Shown here piece by piece: positions 47,152 through 62,300 of a stretch of 64,000 nt of DNA. The position numbers and the translations under genes were made by a program. The notes under the pieces are model-generated. The model was not told the origin of the DNA. It worked only from the letters and a program-made list of their open reading frames with translations, and did no database searches. Every line of letters begins with the position of its first letter. Positions within the stretch are counted from its first letter, which is position 1. The DNA lies in contig WIUZ02000004.1 of the NCBI GenBank assembly GCA_015956445.1, positions 496,001 to 560,000 of the forward strand, written 5' to 3'. This DNA comes from Thelephora terrestris. Its lineage: Eukaryota > Basidiomycota > Agaricomycetes > Thelephorales > Thelephoraceae.

Positions 47152-47896
47152 ATGGCTTTACCCAAGGTATGTCGAGATCCAAATGCTCTACTACTTGACA
47201 TCTCACGGCGAGCTCCAGCGAATCATCAAGGTTTCTGCTCCCAAATTCCCCGATCGCAACTTTGACTAAACCAATCATCGGGTGGTTTCTCACCTCCACA
47301 GGAGACAGAACGACTCGTCGCCGACCCTGCACCGGGAATTGTCGCAGAACCGCACGAGGATAATTTGAGATATTTTGATGTTAGGATTAAGGGCCCCGAC
47401 GGGAGTCCATTCCAGAGTACGCCACCTTGTCGTATGTCGTCCATGATCACCAGTCACTAATGGGCTATCCAGATGGTACTTTCCATTTGGAATTGTTTTT
47501 ACCTGAAGAATACCCAATGGCGCCCCCGAAAGTACGGTTCTTGACGAAGATCTACCATCCCAACATCGGTGCTAGGATTGATAAACATACACTCACCATT
47601 CGGCTAATATATCGCTTTGCAGACAAACTCGGACGTATTTGTCTGGACATTCTGAAAGGCGAGTAGATTGCGGAGCCTGCAGTTTCCCCTCTGTTGAATA
47701 ACAGACTCTCTGTTCAACAGACAAATGGTCTCCAGCGTTACAGATCAGGACGGTGCTCTTATCAGTGCAGGCACTATTGAGCGCTCCCAACCCAGATGAC
47801 CCGCTCGCCACTGACGTTGCTAAGCACTACAAGGAAGACGAGAAGGACGCTCAGAGAGTCAGCAGGGAGTGGACGGAGAAATACGCGTCTGGTTGA
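47152..47896 (+). CDS. ubc13: ubiquitin-conjugating enzyme Ubc13
   Basis: Six exons (47152-47166, 47219-47230, 47302-47416, 47473-47568, 47623-47658, 47721-47896) give 149 residues, close to the family length. Exons 1 and 2 are only 15 and 12 nt (MALPK and RIIK). Core blocks: [58 protein letters not shown], then [20 protein letters not shown] with catalytic Cys86. Ubc13 pairs with an Mms2-type variant to build Lys63-linked ubiquitin chains in DNA damage tolerance. The fifth intron has a GC donor (GGCGAGT) with an AG acceptor; no GT site keeps the conserved sequence. Confidence 0.94.
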
Positions 47897-48202
47897 TGCG
47901 CCCTCCAACTGACGTCAGCTCTATGAGAAGACACCTTGGAGGTTTGGCCGATGTATCCGTTACTACCACTTCCACCTTCCATTTACGAGCCGGATTATGG
48001 TATTGTTATATGTCATACCAAAGTGTATTCTGTCTTTTACAATGACAATAAGTCCACGGCCAGTGAATGTGAGCCACCGAATATACCGTAACGTTGTATA
48101 AATAGATGATGCGTTGTTGGAGTAATAAATGGTGTTAGCAGCTGTGGGAAAAGTGGGAAAATTACACAAGTACGGAGTCACCAAAACCTCGACGAAGCTA
48201 CG
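47897..48202. other. ubc13 3' region and arg5,6 promoter
   Basis: A TATA box (TATAAATA, 48097-48104) lies about 100 bp before the arg5,6 start codon. Nothing else recognised. Confidence 0.6.
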
Positions 48203-51146
<2,944 letters not shown>

Positions 51147-51344
51147 ATGACCAAAGGCTGGACAAACGCAAGGTACTCCCTTCGTAGTGCGAGTCAAAGG
51201 ATACATCTATCGATATATAATTACAGCAGGTAAAAGAGTGCACAAAACACCTGGACGAGTCCACAGCGTTAAAAGGGCTCAGGTACAAAGAATAGATCAT
51301 CACGCGTCAACTGTGACGTTCATTGGTCGTCAGTCGCGCTTAAA

Positions 51345-53651
51345 TTATGCTGTCTCAAACCGCTTGAGTCCCCTCGGTCGGAGTCCTTGTGGCTTATTAC
51401 TACCTCGGGCGATCCTGTCAGCCAACCGCTCAGCAACGCCTTCTCCATCATCGCCACCCTCCCTGGCCTTCTTGATTAGTTCCTCTCTGCCCTCCTGTCT
51501 CAAGCTTGGAGCGGTGACAAGAGGATCTCCGGCGGCCGGATCGTACTTTGGCAGACGTTCGTTGCCCATATCGGATCGGCGACTGACCAAAAATTCAGTT
51601 AGTTAGCTCAATCGCTAGTGCGAAAGATCGGTGGAACAATGGACATACGCTTCGTCGAAACTGAGAATCCGCTGGTTCCCATGTACACCGAGTGCATTTG
51701 ATCCAAGCCGGGCTCCGAGTGCGGATGCTCCCGCTGTTCCTGGGGCAGGTAGATGCTGGGAATGAGACTCAGCGGGAGCCAATTCTGATGCCCCTTCTGC
51801 CTCCTCTCTGCGGTTCGCACACAAGTTCCTCAGTAGAGTGTGCAAAAGCCAACTCGGAGTACATACCGAAGCGCATTGAACACTCTTTGCATCCTTCCAA
51901 CTGCAAGGATCTTGTTCTTGATCTGCTGCCTTCGGGCAGAGAGATCTCGAACGGGCGCCTCTCTGTGTTGACCCTCTTCTCCATCGCTTACGTCCGTGCT
52001 CTCCTCGGATGACTCTTCAAGCTCTTCTGCGCTGCATATACTCAAAATCGCCAACAGCATCTCAGCAACTAGCAGGTGGCATTATTTCAGCCTTATCACA
52101 GGAGCCAGACTCCTCATGACTCACTCTTGGCTCCAACAAACGGTAAACTCCACGTGAACCCATCCATGAAGTTTGGGAGCCAATATGGATGAGGGCTACA
52201 ATTGTATTGCCGAATAGTGATGTTCTTGTTTGCGTATTTGAGGACCGCGCCGCGATTGTGGTAGGCGTCGAGGTAATTAGGGGCGGAAAACACTGTGATT
52301 ACGGAAGGGAATTTCTTCGTCGGCGTTTTCCTGTGCATAGTGTAACCCGCATCCTGTGCTTCGTGCCCCCGGAATACACCAAGCAGATTGTTCCTATTCA
52401 GGAAAGCACAAACTGCATCGTATCTGGTGGGAGAGTTTTCTGCATTTACGTGGGATGGGGTGAAAGGAAACCACATACGTATAGTAGTATGAGCAGCCCC
52501 TAGCACTATTGTGAATAAACATCGTCCCCGGGGGTATTTTGCCATCTTCCTGTTCGTGTCCGTATGTTTGGATGGGGTCCGCCCAGAGGAGATCAACCAG
52601 GAGACCATGGGAACCTGGCTCTTGGAAGCGATTTAGCTGTTCACGTGTTAGTGGTCGAAAAGCGCGTCATACGGCACAGCGTTACCTTCTCCAGATCACG
52701 TAGTGTTTCAAGTTCCGGGGAGATACCGCCATGAACACAGAAGAAACGCTTGTCGATTAGGGCTGCGAGTGGTAAAGCATTGAATGATCGTATGCATGCA
52801 TCGTAGACCCCTTCCGTATACTTAAATAGACCTTTGGGCACGCGGCGGGTCAGCTGTTGCATCAGCATTGGGGCTATGACAGGTTGAATGGACTCACACT
52901 CGCGGCGGAATGTAAAATAAGTCGTAAGGTGTTGGCACTCATGATTGCCTCGGATTAAAAACACACGATTTGGATGGCACAGTTTTAATACATAGAGATA
53001 CAGCAAACACTGAGACCTTTCGTGAGCTACGGACAGAACGCGCGCAAACATGAGAACGTACCTCGATTCCGAAACTGCCTCGATCAACGTAGTCCCCCAG
53101 GAATAGATATGAGTTCTCAAGGACGGTTCCCCCCACTTCGAAAATCTTCATGAGGTCGTACTGGGGAAAAGGTTCAATGGATTGGTTGTCACTGCAGGTG
53201 TTCGATACCTACATACTGTCCATGGATGTCGCCGCAGACTGAGGCGGGGTATGAGACGGTGAAGGGCACCGATAGCGGAGGAGGACTCACCGGTTACTGG
53301 ACTCGGGACAGACAGTAGGTTCGGCTCGCGAGAGAGCAAATCCGTCGTCCTCTCTAAGATGTAGATAGCTTGCTGCTCGGTCAGCCTCCCCTCCGCATGG
53401 AAATGGGCCCGTATAAAATCGAGGTTCGGTATCGGGGCTCCTTTGCGATCGTATTGGAAAAATTCTTCGTCCGTGGGTCTCTTTGTGGCTGGATGGGGCA
53501 CATTCGGACAATGACGTTCCGCGTAGGATGGTTGTTCCTCGAATGAACCTGGGAACTCTTTCGGTGTAGCTCTGGGAGTGTGGGCGATCTGGAGAGCAGC
53601 AGACTTAATGTAATCACTCCTGTTGGGTTCCCGTCGAGGTTCTGGGGGCAT
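51345..53651 (-). CDS. cna1: calcineurin A, Ca2+/calmodulin-dependent protein phosphatase
   Basis: Ten exons give 599 residues: 53651-53291, 53238-53213, 53160-53062, 53009-52898, 52831-52686, 52636-52479, 52423-52125, 52068-51867, 51807-51649, 51582-51345. PPP-family metal motifs are intact: GDIHG (123-127), GDYVDRG (151-157), RGNHE (182-186), then VHGGISPEL and SAPNYLDAY. The B-subunit helix region follows, then the calmodulin-binding helix at about 445-468 (begins [13 protein letters not shown]) and the autoinhibitory segment [10 protein letters not shown] near 572-581. Calcineurin controls Crz1-type stress responses, growth at high temperature and drug tolerance in fungi. The tail is Pro/Ala-rich. 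Confidence 0.95.
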
Positions 53652-53792
53652 GTCGAGGATGGTGGTAGAAGACGAACGGTTCTGGAGCGGGGCTGATCAT
53701 GAGCGCTCGGTGTCCTTGACTTTCAAATTTACGATCAAAGTGATTATATGTTGGGTGTCTGCTGTACATTGCTGTGCGGGTCTTTGTATATA

Positions 53793-55790
53793 CTATGGAT
53801 GGTCCGAGAAGTAGTTTGCGCCCAGAAGAGATGAGAAATCGGCATCATTTTCCGCGAACCTCCGTAGCTGGAACCTCTGTAGAACCTCTAGCACAAGCTC
53901 CTCGTTCGGTTCCCGTGCCTCCAGTAGCTCTGGAGCTGGCGCCTGAGGCCCGGACTGGAATACCGCCCGAGCAATCCGAATCTGTTCGAGATAATCGGAT
54001 ATGGCTGCTGTAGGGGCATACTTGGGTTCTCCTTCAAGAATCTTCTCGATAGACCGATAACAGAGGATGAACTTGGCGGCTCGAATCGGTCCAACTTTTC
54101 GGATCCGGTCAGTGAAATCAGTCCCCAGTAGCAGTGCAAAGTCGAGGAATTGGGAGGAATCCATATCCAGTGCGTCTTTGACCTCGCGCGCTTCAATGAG
54201 CGTGAGAGGTTCGTCACCGCTGGTGACATTACGAAGCAGAGGTGCACCATAAACCAATACATCCTACCCAATAGGTCAACTAAAACCATGTGAAAGGGAC
54301 GAAAACAACTCACCGTGTCTTCACTAGCCACGTAATCCGCAAGCCTGTCCCGGACAATGGCCGCCGCAAGCGCCTCGCCTTCGACCCCGCCTTCAGTGTC
54401 AATGCAAGGAACTCCCATAGCTCGTAGGATAAGTTTGCACTGGCCGTAAACCTCACTAGTCGGGGGATTATTCCGTCGTTCATACGATGTCAGTATCTTG
54501 GCACTCTTGTCCTCTAGCTCATGAGCCAAAAAGGAAACGTTCCCTTCGATCTCCTCTGTTCTCGTAACTTCTGAGAGCCGTTTCCATATCGACTCCTCTT
54601 CCGTAACAAGTCGCCGTTGTGCTTGTGACAACTCCTGTGTGATTTTCGTTTCGTCATCTTGATCCTCAGGCCTGGGGAGCACGGTGCGTGGCGACAGAAG
54701 CACTCCCATCTGCCGAATGCTAGCAAGAAAATTGGAATATAGACCGGCTAACATGGCCGACACTCGACCGGGGTCGTGAGGTAGCGGTTCTTCGGCCTGG
54801 TCTACCCATGCTTGTGTTGATGGTAATTCCAGGTTGGAATGATCTGGGTCAGGGTCCAGGGGTTCTTCTGCATGGTCTACCGTAGCCTGTGTAGGTAGTG
54901 ATTCGGAATCGGATCCGCTGAGGCTATGAACCGGGGATCCCTCAGGCTGGTCTACCACGGATTGTGTAGGTTGTACCTCCGGATCGAATTGGCTGGGGGC
55001 ACGAACCAGAGATTCTTCTGCCTGGTCTGACATAGTCTGCCTTGGTGGTAACTCCGAATCAACTTTAGTGGTAATGGTCGAAGACCCTGGATCTGGGGTC
55101 CTCTCATCCGATATAGATTGCTGGTCGTATGAATTGTCGGCCTCTCCCTCAGCAGCCGTGTCGCTTGGATGTTGACCCGCTGGAAAGTCCTTGGCGATAT
55201 TGTGCAACGAAGTGGAGACATCCGCTTTCTCCTCTGGGAGCAGTGCCTCGTAATGATTGACGAGGGACGTGAGTCTCGTGAGTCGTGAAAATCGCGCCAT
55301 TTCCATTGCCCCACGAGCATTGGTCACATTCCTTTGTAAACGTCTTCTTGTGGCCTATAGGTGGGAGTGAAATGAGACACTTGTGGACGAGACATATGAG
55401 GTTACTTACCTCGCGTTCCTTGGCTGCGTTCCGCTCCTTCCCGTCGAAGACGCAGATAGCGCGTACGTTGTTTTCATGGAGCTCTTGAATCAGCCGATAC
55501 CAACCAAGGATGTGGCGATACTCATGGGGAGTAGGGGCAAAGTGGAACCGTTGCGTAATGAGAGTGGCATCGCTGACAGTTGAAAGCAGTCAATTCCAAA
55601 TTTCTCGCGTCAAAACGGGTGGAAAGTGGCCTACAAGGCGATCACCTTCCCTTGTAGCTCTTTAAACCGGGATGGGACTCCTTTGAGCACATGGGGGCTA
55701 ATGGTGGTGTCAAGACACATACAAGAATGTCGAAAGATGTCAAAATCACCTTTTCTTCCGGAGAAATGGGACTAAACCCAAAACCCCCAT
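53793..55790 (-). CDS. FEN1/XPG-family nuclease with large acidic insert
   Basis: Five exons (55790-55750, 55697-55635, 55572-55410, 55354-54314, 54263-53793) give 592 residues. The N domain begins MGVLGLVPFLRKK and has GKVIAFDATLITQRFHFA and AICVFDGKERNAAKERE. After an insert of about 200 residues the I domain has GVPCIDTEGGVEGEALAA, VASEDTDVLVYG and LLLGTDFTDRIRKVGP. All usual metal-ligand Asp/Glu are present, so nuclease activity is likely. Proteins of this type cut flaps or act as 5' nucleases in DNA repair. The insert is acidic and repeated (see repeat). The protein lacks a PCNA box that I can see, so it is probably not Rad27 itself. Confidence 0.85.
54765..55060 (-). repeat. tandem coding repeat in the nuclease gene
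   Basis: Four copies of a unit of about 24-26 codons, each centred on PTQxxVDQAEEP-like sequence and differing by a few residues. On the DNA level the shared core is near 54790, 54865, 54940 and 55020. Confidence 0.7.
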
Positions 55791-56957
55791 TCGTCGGAAT
55801 CGAGAAAGCCACAGTCGCGGTCGGTGAGGAGAATGTATGCGACACGTGACCTTGAGTTATATGACGGGCCGGGAGGACGAAGAGGGACGAAGGTGATCGA
55901 CTCCTTGGAGGCCAGCGGTGAACCCGAATTTATATCAGTCAAGTTCACGACCGTGCTGCTCTTTATTCACGGGTTCTTTGTCCCGTCTCACAGCCTATGG
56001 CCGAAATCGCACAACAAAATTCAACCGTTGTCACGAAGTCCGTTACGAGCCTGGTGTCAAACAGTGTACTACTACCCCGTTATACGCACGCTAACCCGTA
56101 TCCCCACTATAGGACCAGGATCTGCTCCCACTGCCTCTAGAGAAGGGGAAATGGGTTACCTGGAATTCTGTAGCCTTCTGGGTGGTGACCAGTCTCAAAA
56201 TCAACACGTGCATCGTGCTTCAATGGTGACCGTGGGGCTCGGATGCTGTCGTATACCACCTCCTATCGTGTCTAAAGCGCGGCCGGCTGCAATACTATAT
56301 GTGACGTTTCCTATAGTTGTTCGCCTGGCCTTCAGCATTCGGAGATGCCTACGGTGTCTGTTCAATCGAGCCGCCATGGCGTGGCCCAGACTGAGCACTG
56401 CACTCCACAAAACATCCTTTCTCACTGCAATCTGATTCCCATCCATTAGAAGCCTATTCTTGATATCAACGAGCTACGGAGTAAATGACATCCAGCAGGA
56501 ACAGCGTACGCTTAAGGCCAGCATCGTTCCAATTGCGGGGATCACGGTGCATTCTCAAGGCCCATGGAATGAGGTCTTTTGTAAGGCAACCTGCTCGGTT
56601 CCACCGTTCCTACTCGAGGTAGGCAATGGTTTTCAGTCTCATGCCTGCGTCTCCGAGATGGCCACGTTTGAAACGCGCCTCACTGTCTGATCTTGTTTGG
56701 ACCTAGATCCTATGGCAATGGCTGATGCTTTCGCATCTCCCCCTCGACTGAATCTTGAAACTTTCCGCTGAGAAATGCTTCTCCTTCGACGCATGCCCGA
56801 CGGCGCCGGCAACTACGGCAGTAACATAAGCCCCCAGCAGCCAACAGATAAAGGAACCATTAAGACGAATGTTTTCCTGCACGCAAATTTTGATGGTTTG
56901 TAACGACGCTATCTATCCTACAAGAGTATCAGACCGCGCAAGCGAACCCAACAGCTG
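55791..56957. other. 1.2 kb intergenic
   Basis: Nuclease promoter on the left and PFK-2 3' end on the right. A plus-strand frame of about 200 codons (55824-56435) lacks an early ATG context and known motifs; I do not call it. Confidence 0.45.
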
Positions 56958-58984
56958 TTATGTATGTACAGTCAATGTCTGCTCGGATCGCAATGTTTGA
57001 ATCTGGGTTGGTTCCCAGTGCAATGCGAGGGGGCTTTTCGGTTTCTTCGCATCCTCCGCGTAATTCTCATACAAGTTGCTTTCATCCTTATGCGGGGCAC
57101 CTGGAGCCCCACTGCCATCACCATTGTCACCGTCCCAGAAGTGGTAAGCCTGCGTTTGCACCCCATATGATGCCGGGACAACTTCGATGAGGTCACCTCT
57201 CGCAACCTCGATGGCAGGAATCTCAGACACGGGGAGACCGATCAGGTAAGCCAACATGCAACGGATGACGGAGGCGTGGCCGATGATAAGTAAATCTTCC
57301 TTCTCACGCTCAAGCTCGACGAGGATTGGTTCGAGACGCACTAGTGGACACTTCAGCTACCCGACAATTTAACTGGACGAAATACGTACCACAAAGATCG
57401 TGGTAACTCTCCGCTCGCGGGGCCCGGTATGCGTACGGATCATGGGAGAACCTCTCCCACTCGTCAGGATAATACTTCTTGACCTAATCCCTGCATCAGC
57501 TCCAACACCGAATCTAGCCTACAAAATGATCACCTGTTCTGGTGTGAGTCCATCCCAAACTCCGGGATTAATTTCAGACATCTGCTGTTTTTCTATTATC
57601 CTGACGTTCAATTGTGAAGGGGTCGATCCGGTCAGGAACGGCCAGGCCGTATGACTACATCGCATTCGAGCAGATGTCCAGACCTGTATGTCGCGTGGTT
57701 GTGGTGACATTAACTGCAAATTACCCATGCAACTTACCACCAACCTATGGCTCTTTCCGTCAATTCCACGTTCTGATAGGGACTTGGTGTACTTCTGGAT
57801 GACAAAGTCCTTGAGCTTCTCCGCGTACGCCCATCCGCTGGGCGACAGATCGGAATCAGCACGATACGAATGCTCGATCAATGATTGCCCAGACTGAAGA
57901 GTGTCAGATAGTTATTGCAAGCAGAGTAACAGCGGATGCCTACTCTCGCGAAATAAATGTTCCTGAATCGATTGTGGATGTTCATCAGGAAGAAAACGAT
58001 TCTAGACTATTATGACTGTCAGCGGTTTCTAACGAGCATAGGGATCCAAACCGCTTGCCTGTAGGTACCCTGCGATTTTCTGTTTTCCGCTCAGAAATCA
58101 GAGCTCCCGGGTTAGCGGCGAAGCTTCAGCTACCGACTCACATTCGTAATGACCTGTTCCCCAACCTACAAATGTTCTCTGAGCATTGACCGCCAGCAGC
58201 AATGGTACCATGTGGAAACTCACGTTGATAATCCTGATTGATGGCCAAGTGGTTTCCTCTAGCGGCTGGTAGTACTGCTCGTGGTCGCGAATTCGCGAAT
58301 AGTAGTCTTCCACCGCTTTGTCTGGGTCCCATCCCCGGTACTACACAATGTTGATTAGCAATAGAGTTAGAAGTACACCGATTAAATGCACACATCCGGG
58401 GAAGATATCTTGACACTCCGGATGTTACGCTCAATAATCTCTTGGTTATCGCACCAGGATTCTACTTACGCATCAGCAAAGGACTGTCGAACAAGGAATT
58501 CAGACAGGAGTACCAAGGAAGACAACGTGGATGTCTAGCTCGTGAAATTTCTCAGCCAGCCTCGTCCGATTTGCTTTCACACCGTTGTTCGCGTCGTAAA
58601 TGACCACTTGTCCTCCTCCATCGAAGAATTTCTGGATGGAATCCTCGCATGCGTCCGCGACCTGTTTCCGAAGCGCGATTGAAACCTCGCTCTTCGCCCC
58701 TACGTCAAGAAGCCGTCCAGATCTTCAGACATGGAGTCAAACAACAGATCCAACGCACCCAGTGTAAAATAGTCGCTGGGGAGCTTTCCAGCACTACCAA
58801 GGATCTTCCTCCTATAGTCTCCGAGGGATACAACCATGATCTTGACACCTGTCCATCGGAGATAGCGTTCCAGAGCTCGTGAGACGTGTGTCTTCCCCCG
58901 GGCAGGTAACCCGACGGTCAAGACTAATATCTTTCCGGCATGGAAGAGGAGTCCGGAGTCTGTGGTGTATAGCGGTGCGACCAT
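56958..58984 (-). CDS. pfk26: 6-phosphofructo-2-kinase with inactive-looking phosphatase domain
   Basis: Eleven exons give 495 residues: 58984-58759, 58699-58514, 58461-58394, 58340-58224, 58165-58134, 58069-58052, 58001-57944, 57893-57738, 57683-57534, 57483-57390, 57340-56958. The kinase P-loop is GLPARGKTH (25-33); YLRWTGVK, SLGDYRRKILG, VIYDANNGVKA and RNIRSVKISSPDY follow. In the C-terminal histidine-phosphatase fold the first motif reads ARSGQSLIEH: Ser236 replaces the catalytic His of RHGE. The second His is kept (IIGHASVIRCM, His390). The product should make fructose 2,6-bisphosphate, a glycolysis activator, without degrading it, as known for yeast Pfk26. Exon 58069-58052 is 18 nt. 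Confidence 0.88.
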
Positions 58985-59332
58985 AGTACAATGTGAACAA
59001 CAGATAACCGGGGTGGTGGTCGCGATAAGTGAGACACAGATCGTTGAGAAAATCACGGACCCGCACACGACCCGCACTCTTCGACCACGGCTGACGGTGA
59101 ACTCGGGTCAAGGCTGAGGGTGATACACTATTGTCATGTAATTGCAATGTGAAGAAACGATGCATATGAAAGTATGCAACCACCCCAAGAGCATAGATGC
59201 GCGAAATAGATCCAAGTATCATACAGATGCGAACAGTATATCATAACGATGCATATGCACATGAAGAGATGTAAACAATTGTCAGTGTGACATATGAGCC
59301 GACACCGAGACTGATTCGAAAGATGGGTGTTT
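58985..59332. other. short intergenic, PFK-2 promoter and RING gene 3' end
   Basis: Both genes are on the minus strand. No other feature recognised. Confidence 0.5.
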
Positions 59333-62300
59333 CTAGTTGTAAAGGTACCAAGGGGGGAAGGTTGGCCAGGCGCCTGCGCCTGCTCCGGGAGGTGGATCGT
59401 TGGAACCTCCCCCTCCGCCAGGAACAAACAAGTCATCATCGTCATCATCATTGTTGCGACGCCTGCTAGGACCAGCCTCGGGTTGCCCATCGGTAGTTGT
59501 CTGCTCACGGCGCTTCTTGCCTTTGACACGTTTGCGACAGACAGGACAAGTATTAGCATTGCTCAGCCATTGCTAGGGCGGAACATGAAGCTAGGTTATC
59601 ATTACTGAGGCAGGTTATAAGGGAAAACCCACCTCTAAGCAGCCCCTATGGAACCAATGAGTGCAGTCAGTTATCTTCAAGAGATCGTCATGAACTTGAT
59701 ACTGAAGATTTTAGTCAATCAACGATGCGCATCACACCAGGTACAAGGTGACGCTTACATCATCCAAGCAGACAGGACACCGTTCGTCACAACCCGGGGC
59801 GGCCCATTCGCTATATTTTCCGGATGGAAGGTTCGCAATGATATGGCTTGGTGTATTCCTTTGTTTCACCTCGCCTAGGGCCGCGGAGAGGTTCATTAAA
59901 CCCTCAAAAGAGTCGTCAAAGTCCTCGTCGCGCTATAAGACGGAGGGAAGGATGATTTAGATTGACAGTTGAAGAGGCAAGGAGGGTGATGGACTAACGA
60001 CGTAATCTCCCATGTTCCTCATCCTGTTGGCATACCTCCTTGATCCGGGGGCATCGAATATATCAAATGGGAACCCATGATATCCACTATAATCTGATAT
60101 GTACCTGTGTCTTCCTGCACGCCTTGGTGCTCTAGTCGTGCTCCGCGTGTTCGTCGAGTTGACTGGCCCAGCAGTTTCTGCAGAGGTTGAAGATCCAACA
60201 TTACTAGGAGTATCGCCACGCGTAGGGCTCCTGGAAGTGGGAGGCGTCCTTCTTCTTACTAAATCTGGGCCCAAAATTGATGTGTTAGTGGGGTTAAGGT
60301 CCCTATTATGGTATATCCTTGGGGCTCTAAACAATCCCCTTGGCAATCCAGAGGTCGAAGACTGCTGCTCAGAATTTGGAACAGCAGCAGGCCCAGATTG
60401 GGCGGACGAGGGTCCCGCATGCGGCACCGGGTGGCCAAAAATCTCGGCTCTCTCCTGCACACCTACTCTTAGGCCAGCTTCCTCGAAAATGGGACATTCA
60501 AAGTCAACCATCCCAATGTCCCAGGAAGGGATGTCGGGTGGTGGGATCACTGTGGTAGTTGCTGCAGTTGAGGGAGGCCCGGAGACGTGGGCTTCCTCAC
60601 TCAACCTTCTCACGACTTCTATCCTCGTTCTCCTTGCGAGTAGTTCATGCAGTTCTCTTCTGCTCCGACCCGGTTCCCTCTGTACGCGTGCTTCGGTGTA
60701 AGAGCTATTTTCATAAGCGGGCCACGGGGAAGACGAAGTGCGGGGGCGAAGGTGATCGGTGTGTGTCCTGGAACTGAGGTTTTCTACCTCACGTTGACGC
60801 TGAATTGGGAGGGGTACAGGGAGACGACGACGCTGATGGAAACTGGGAGTGCGGTTCAACTCGGGGAGAGGATCGTTCCACATGGCAGTATCCCTGCGTT
60901 CCACACCGAACGAGGTGGTTGGAGGCAAGCGAGGACTTTGAGGCGAGGGCATTGGAAAACTCGGATGAATGGTGCTATCAAGAGCGCGAGGGGCTGGTCT
61001 TATGGGTGGTTCCATCTAAAGGGCAACGAAGTCAATGCCCTACCTAGATTATTAGAGGAATGAGCTGCTCACTATCCGCCTAAACCTTGCGTCAGGATCT
61101 GGAAGGGGTATAGCGGCGAAGGCGTCGGGTTCCTCGGCCCGGGTCTGTGTACTTGCGGTGCGTCGGCGGTTTAGCATACTCTGCAACATCGATTCTTCTC
61201 TCATTAGTTCTATCTGGCGTTCCCGCTGTCTTTCTCTCTCGCGGTCAAGTTCGCGTTCCAGGTCTAGTTCCCTTTCTATCTCCCTGTCACGCTCACGATC
61301 AAGTTCGTGATCCCAGTACCTCTGAGTCCTGGGTTCGCTCCTCTCTCGCCTCCGGGTCATCTCCCTGAATGTTGAAAGTGATGCTCTGAATGGTCCCCCG
61401 GTATATGCGCTCAGGTCGATATTTCTTAAAACGCTCGTAGTATCAGCGGGGTCTGGAGAGGGAGGAGAAGGGCCGGCAATCGAGGTGACATCGGTTCTTC
61501 CTGCAGTCGATACAGGTGCCTGTGGTGGCGGTGAAGCCCGCGAAGGGGCCAAGTGTGGCGAAGGGGGCCGAAATATTGTAGGTCGGGAAGAATTCTCCGA
61601 CCTGAACATCCGGAGGAATGGAGAAGCTACGTCTTGGCCAGTGTTCGGTGTGAAGCCACTGCGGGTACGAAAGTCCGCAAAGGATGGCAGAGCTGATGAC
61701 GACGTTGGTTGCCCTTCCCTCTCTCTCAGCTCTCGATCTCTGCCCGAGTGGACTGATGCGCTTGCGTATCTTTCTGGAAGCCTCCTCGCCCTTCTCTCGC
61801 TTTGTAATATAGAGTTGAGGGAAGTTGGACCTTCGAGCCTGTGTGGTGCATCTGGGGTCCTTTCCAACAGAGCATCTACCACATTCTGGTTGGTTGGAGG
61901 TACAAAAGTGGTGGCATCGTGATGGCCACCATACCAATATGAAGCCGGAGGAGGGGAAGACGGGGAAGAACGAAGGAGGGATGCGGATTCGTTGATTCGA
62001 GCAAGGGTCCGTTGACGTAACTCTTCGTCTCTTTCCCGCGTGCGGTCTCGGTCAGGCAACCACCCGTGATCGTGTTGTCGTTGAGTTGAGCGGTCACTCC
62101 ACGTCGCACCCGGTTCGGCATCCGCAGGCCACCGAGTAAGGACCCAGGGGTCTGGATCGAGTTGTTCTCCGACAAACTCAGGTATTCTACGTCTTCCGAG
62201 CCTGGTTTCAGTTTCAGTAGTTGACAGCACAGGTGGAATTCTTGTAGAGGAAGTCCACGTGGAGTGAGCTGGGGGACCGTCATCAAGCCGTGATGACCGG

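Noticed and set aside
55824-56435. plus-strand frame of about 200 codons
   Set aside because: The frame opens at a GTG rather than an ATG, composition is unlike neighbouring coding exons and no motif is recognised.
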